Shown here: one piece after another, positions 60,919 through 64,000 of the stretch
Layout of the letters: each line of letters begins with the position of its first letter
Position numbering within the stretch: the first letter of the stretch is position 1
Assembly (NCBI RefSeq): GCF_003991565.1
Contig: NZ_CP032819.1
Location: forward strand, 4,588,001 to 4,652,000
Origin: Butyricimonas faecalis
Lineage (GTDB): Bacteria; Bacteroidota; Bacteroidia; Bacteroidales; Marinifilaceae
DNA: 64,000 nt
Reading direction: 5' to 3'
The notes under the pieces: generated by a model
The model's input: the letters and a program-made list of their open reading frames with translations, nothing else
The model's database searches: none
Told to the model about the DNA's origin: nothing
Translations under genes and position numbers: made by a program

Positions 60919-62265
60919 TCAAAGCGATTTTTGTGTTTTTTTATTCAAGGTATATTTCAAGTAGAAATAACCGCAAACTCCAGCAAACAGGGAACCACCG
61001 ATGATACCGATTTTGGCTTGGTTTAATAAAATGGCTCCTTCTGCCCCCATTCCCGAGTAGGAAAGGGTGGCGATGAACAGTGACACGGTAAATCCGATTC
61101 CACCTAATAAAGATACTCCGAAAAGAGAGTGCGTATCCATTTTGTCGGGCATGGTTAACCAACCGCATTTTATAAAAAGGTAGGTAAACGAGAAAATGCC
61201 GATGAGTTTTCCGAGTACAAGGGAAACAAAGATCGTTATCGATACGCCTTCCAGTGAGGCAAGCGTGAAACCTTCGAATGAGATACTGGCATTGGCAAAC
61301 GCGAAAAGAGGCATGATCACGTAATTCACAAGGGTACGCAGGTCATCATCCATGGCTTGCAGGGGACTAACCACTTTATCCGAGGCCGACTCGATACTTT
61401 TTAATATAGAAAGTTCGGAGTTGCTTAATATGATGATCTCGCTTGAATTTTCCGGTAGCCTTTTTAAGCTTTCCCGAATACTATTCACGTACTTGTATAT
61501 ATGTAGTTTCGGACGGGCCGGTACGGTAAATGCCACGATAACTCCCGCGATCGTGGGATGAATCCCGGCATTGATGAACAGGCACCAAACGATAATACCG
61601 AAGAATATGAAAAACAATTTATTATGAATCCCTTGTCGTCCGCCGATGTACAAGAGTGCGACAATGATTATTGCGGCAATTAAATACTCCACGGTCAGAT
61701 GCGAACTATAGAATAGGGCGATAACGATGATTCCGCCAATATCATCCACGACAGCGAAAGCAGTAAGGAAAATCTTCAAACTCAATGGAACTTTCTTACC
61801 CAAGAGTGAGAGAACACCTAGCGAGAATGCGATGTCCGTTGCCATAGGAATGGCAGCTCCCCGCATGACTAATCCGGGTTGACCGATCAGACTGAAGAGT
61901 AAGACCGGGACGATCATTCCCCCGCAAGCGGCCACTACCGGAAGCAGGGCTTTACGGGGTGACGAGAGTTCTCCGACAAGTAATTCTCGTTTGATCTCTA
62001 ATCCTACCGAGAAGAAAAAGATGGCCATAAGAGCGTCGTTAATGAAATCCAGTAAGGTCATCGGATGGCCATCATGACGATCAAACAGGTTGAACTCCCC
62101 GATCGTGAGTGTGATGTTTTTAGAAAATAAAATATTGTAATATTCCCGTAAAGGAGAGTTTGCGATAATCATGGCGGCAAGAGCCACAAATAAAAGAACT
62201 ATTCCTCCATTTATTTTCGTTTGAATAAATCTTCTAATGGAGAATTTAAATATTTCCTTAACCAT
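60919..62265 (-). CDS. nhaA: Na+/H+ antiporter NhaA
   Basis: The 448-residue membrane protein exchanges sodium for protons and controls pH and salt stress. NhaA landmarks are visible: DALMAIFFFSVGLEIKRELLVGELSSPRKALLPVVAACGGM, GAAIPMATDIAFSLGVLSLLG with the pore Asp, and FAVVDDIGGIIVIALFYSS with the central Asp-Asp pair near residues 163-164. About 12 helices are present; an insertion near residues 270-320 (RESLKRLPENSSEIIILSNSELSILKSIESASDKV) is typical of Bacteroidota members. The start (MVKEIFKFSIRRFIQ) has a charged amphipathic end. It is transcribed towards tRNA-Ser. Confidence 0.92.
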   Translation of the reverse strand: MVKEIFKFSIRRFIQTKINGGIVLLFVALAAMIIANSPLREYYNILFSKNITLTIGEFNLFDRHDGHPMTLLDFINDALMAIFFFSVGLEIKRELLVGELSSPRKALLPVVAACGGMIVPVLLFSLIGQPGLVMRGAAIPMATDIAFSLGVLSLLGKKVPLSLKIFLTAFAVVDDIGGIIVIALFYSSHLTVEYLIAAIIIVALLYIGGRQGIHNKLFFIFFGIIVWCLFINAGIHPTIAGVIVAFTVPARPKLHIYKYVNSIRESLKRLPENSSEIIILSNSELSILKSIESASDKVVSPLQAMDDDLRTLVNYVIMPLFAFANASISFEGFTLASLEGVSITIFVSLVLGKLIGIFSFTYLFIKCGWLTMPDKMDTHSLFGVSLLGGIGFTVSLFIATLSYSGMGAEGAILLNQAKIGIIGGSLFAGVCGYFYLKYTLNKKTQKSL

Positions 62266-62326
62266 TATCCTGTTTGTTGATTGTCAATATTGTTATGCTA
62301 CAAATTTAATGAAAGTTATGTAAATT

Positions 62327-63148
62327 TCAAATAAAAAGCGTGTTTTCTGCACGTCGGGTTAAACCTTCTTCCAATTCGTGTTGGTGATATAAATACCCTG
62401 CGTCTTCATAATATTTCGCTTGCTTGGGACATTTCTTGATACATGCCCCGCATTTGATACAGATACCGGTAAATTCTCGTACATTATCATGACTGATAGA
62501 TCCCATGGGACATACTTCCGCGCAAAGTTTGCAGTTGTCACAGCGGTCGTTCGTGAGTGGTTTCACTTTACGGATGTCTACCGGCTTCCCTTGCCGATCA
62601 CGAGGGGTGTAATAGTTGCGATAGGGATAAGGGGTTCCGGAAACAAAGACGGGGTGCAAGAGTGTATCTGTTTCGTATTTTTCACTGATTTTCCGTACAA
62701 ACTCATCCACGGTGTTCAGGTCTCTCGTGTCCGGTCTGTCTTTTGCCAGTATCCGGGAAAAAGAGTGTTCTCCCACGAATGCCCCCGCGGCTATCGTGTG
62801 TAACCCGTTGTTTTCAAGAATATCCCGTAATTCGATCAATGCGTCGTCGTAATCCCGGTTTCCGAAAAGCACGATGGGAATGACTAAAGCCCCGTTACCT
62901 TGTATCGTGTTCAAGTAGGGTAACAGTATGTTGGGAACTCGTCCGGCGTATACCGGGGTGCCAAACACCACGAGATTGCTGTCCGAGAATTGTAATGTTC
63001 GCATTCTTGCCTTGGGTAAGGTAAAATCATATTCTTCGAAGCGAGCCTTTAATCTCTTGGCAAGTCCTTTGGCCGTGGCGGTTGTGATTTTTCGAGTTGT
63101 TCCTGTCGGGCTGAAATACACGGCCCGTATCTTATTGATTCTTGTCAT
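62327..63148 (-). CDS. EFR1 family flavodoxin-ferredoxin protein
   Basis: ATG at 63148 gives 273 residues; upstream in-frame extension overlaps the epimerase gene and adds a non-homologous stretch. The N-terminal 150 residues are a flavodoxin-like fold (AVYFSPTGTTRKI; FGTPVYAGRVPNIL; GNRDYDDALIELRDIL). The C-terminus has two 4Fe-4S motifs, CDNCKLCAEVCPMGS and CIKCGACIKKCPKQA. It should carry electrons between flavin and iron-sulfur partners in anaerobic metabolism. The start codon overlaps the epimerase stop (ATGA), so the two are translationally coupled, although their functions seem unrelated. The natural partner is unknown. Confidence 0.85.
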   Translation of the reverse strand: MTRINKIRAVYFSPTGTTRKITTATAKGLAKRLKARFEEYDFTLPKARMRTLQFSDSNLVVFGTPVYAGRVPNILLPYLNTIQGNGALVIPIVLFGNRDYDDALIELRDILENNGLHTIAAGAFVGEHSFSRILAKDRPDTRDLNTVDEFVRKISEKYETDTLLHPVFVSGTPYPYRNYYTPRDRQGKPVDIRKVKPLTNDRCDNCKLCAEVCPMGSISHDNVREFTGICIKCGACIKKCPKQAKYYEDAGYLYHQHELEEGLTRRAENTLFI

Positions 63149-64000
63149 GGGTTGTATGATTTGAACCATTCGGCAAAACGGGCAATCCCTGTTTCGAGTG
63201 ATATTTGTGGAGTGTACCCGTAGTCTTCCTGCAAGCGGGTGGTGTCGGCCCATGTCTGGTAAACGTCTCCCGGTTGCATCCCGACAAACTCTTTACGAGC
63301 CTCTTTTCCCAGGTTCTTTTCCAGCAAGTGGACGAAATCCATGAGCTGGACGGGAGTACCGTGTCCGATATTGTATATCGTGGCAGGAGTACCGGGTACA
63401 TCTTCCCGTGGGATTCCCGCTGTTGACACGATTTTCTCAATGCCGGTCACGATATCCTCGACATAGGTGAAATCTCTGGAAAGATTTCCGTTATTGAATA
63501 TGCGGATTACCTCGCCGTGTTGAATGGCGTTGGCAAAAAGCATGGGAGCCATGTCCGGGCGTCCGAAGGGGCCGTATACCGTGAAGAATCGTAATCCGAT
63601 AGTTTGTATGCCGTAGAGATGAGCATAGGCATTTGCTATCAATTCGTCGCTTTTTTTCGTGGCGGCATAAATGCTGATTGGGTGATCCACGGTGTCCGTT
63701 TCCTTGAAAGGAACAGATTGGTTGTTCCCATACACGGAAGAAGATGAGGCATATATGAATTTTTTGCAATTTGTCTTTTTGCAGGCTTCCAGTAGATTGA
63801 TGAATCCCATGATGTTGCTTTGCACGTAACTTTCCGGGTGTTTTAGGCTATACCGCACTCCGGCTTGTGCGGCAAGATTCACCACGCAATCGAAAGCATG
63901 GGTGGCGAATAATTTGTGGATGGCCTCGGTGTCACACAGGTCCAACTGGCAGAACGTGTAATTCGTGTTCCGGGAAGATACGATTTCTTTACCGGGGACG
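63145..64000 (-). CDS. NAD-dependent sugar-nucleotide epimerase, 5' end outside window
   Basis: The frame is open to the window edge, so about 285 codons are seen and the start is missing. It is an extended short-chain dehydrogenase: YVQSNIMGFINLLEACKKTNCKKFIYASSSSVYG with the catalytic Ser region, IYAATKKSDELIANAYAHLYG with YxxxK, and FFTVYGPFGRPDMAPMLFANAI. The NAD-binding GxxGxxG lies outside the window. The pattern fits UDP-glucuronate 4-epimerase or a related GalE-type enzyme; UDP-galacturonate formation from the ugd product is an inference. It precedes the EFR1 gene with a 4-base ATGA overlap. Confidence 0.82.
   Translation of the reverse strand, partial: VPGKEIVSSRNTNYTFCQLDLCDTEAIHKLFATHAFDCVVNLAAQAGVRYSLKHPESYVQSNIMGFINLLEACKKTNCKKFIYASSSSVYGNNQSVPFKETDTVDHPISIYAATKKSDELIANAYAHLYGIQTIGLRFFTVYGPFGRPDMAPMLFANAIQHGEVIRIFNNGNLSRDFTYVEDIVTGIEKIVSTAGIPREDVPGTPATIYNIGHGTPVQLMDFVHLLEKNLGKEARKEFVGMQPGDVYQTWADTTRLQEDYGYTPQISLETGIARFAEWFKSYNP

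Overview
The window looks like a Bacteroidota chromosome, order Bacteroidales, probably near Odoribacteraceae (Odoribacter/Butyricimonas); the genus is an inference. The reasons are: repeated promoters of the Bacteroidota type (TTG or TTTG, 19-20 nt, then TAnnTTTG); a 289-residue primary sigma factor; GldE next to ssb; a FimB/Mfa2-type anchor with fimbrillin lipoproteins; SusD and TonB-receptor remnants; and a DUF2723 membrane protein. No CRISPR array, rRNA operon or intact insertion sequence was seen.

Layout. 1-1.98 kb is the right end of a prophage: two small late genes, a large imperfect hairpin element, an orphan adenine methylase, a terminator and three end repeats. It appears to have broken a TonB-dependent receptor gene, of which 33 codons remain (1982-2083). 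2.3-8.35 kb holds a His-rich membrane protein and a giant alpha-2-macroglobulin lipoprotein. 8.5-22.5 kb is mostly housekeeping: UDP-glucose dehydrogenase, lipid kinase, two regulators, a PafA-like protein that has lost metal ligands, gldE, ssb, HU, a 29-residue basic protein, RNase G, DsbD and a Pif1-like helicase. 22.5-24.1 kb is a scar of gene fragments around a DUF1905 gene. 24.2-36.9 kb is metabolism and repair: sugar kinase, NCS2 permease, metallo-hydrolase, VOC protein, an intact and a decayed DUF4272 gene, a radical-SAM/TIGR03915 pair, class I aldolase, PoxB-type pyruvate oxidase, DUF2156 and GNAT proteins. 36.9-49.8 kb holds a FeoA-FeoB fusion with its Cys-rich partner, rpmH, rpoD, pdxST, a heptose kinase, prfB with programmed frameshift, DUF2723, and tRNA-Gln and tRNA-Leu.

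49.9-58.8 kb is the most unusual accessory stretch: a nucleotidyltransferase-HEPN fusion; a gene-free 560 bp region built from 11-bp periodic repeats and nested inverted repeats; a membrane-anchored AraC-type regulator; three tandem 20-bp operator-like repeats; and a five-gene envelope/fimbria operon that includes a fimbrillin-GLUG fusion. 58.8-60.8 kb carries a signal-less M23 peptidase, a gene-poor stretch and a DUF2867 gene next to tRNA-Ser. The end has nhaA, an EFR1-type ferredoxin-flavodoxin and a sugar-nucleotide epimerase that runs off the window.

How the genes work together. ugd makes UDP-glucuronate, which the terminal epimerase could convert to UDP-galacturonate. HldA-type kinase and DUF2723 also point to envelope glycan synthesis. 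The membrane AraC protein is well placed to sense an envelope signal and switch the fimbrial operon through the adjacent tandem repeats. The most promising undescribed features are that regulatory arrangement, the 11-bp repeat field beside it, and the structured element in front of the prophage methylase.
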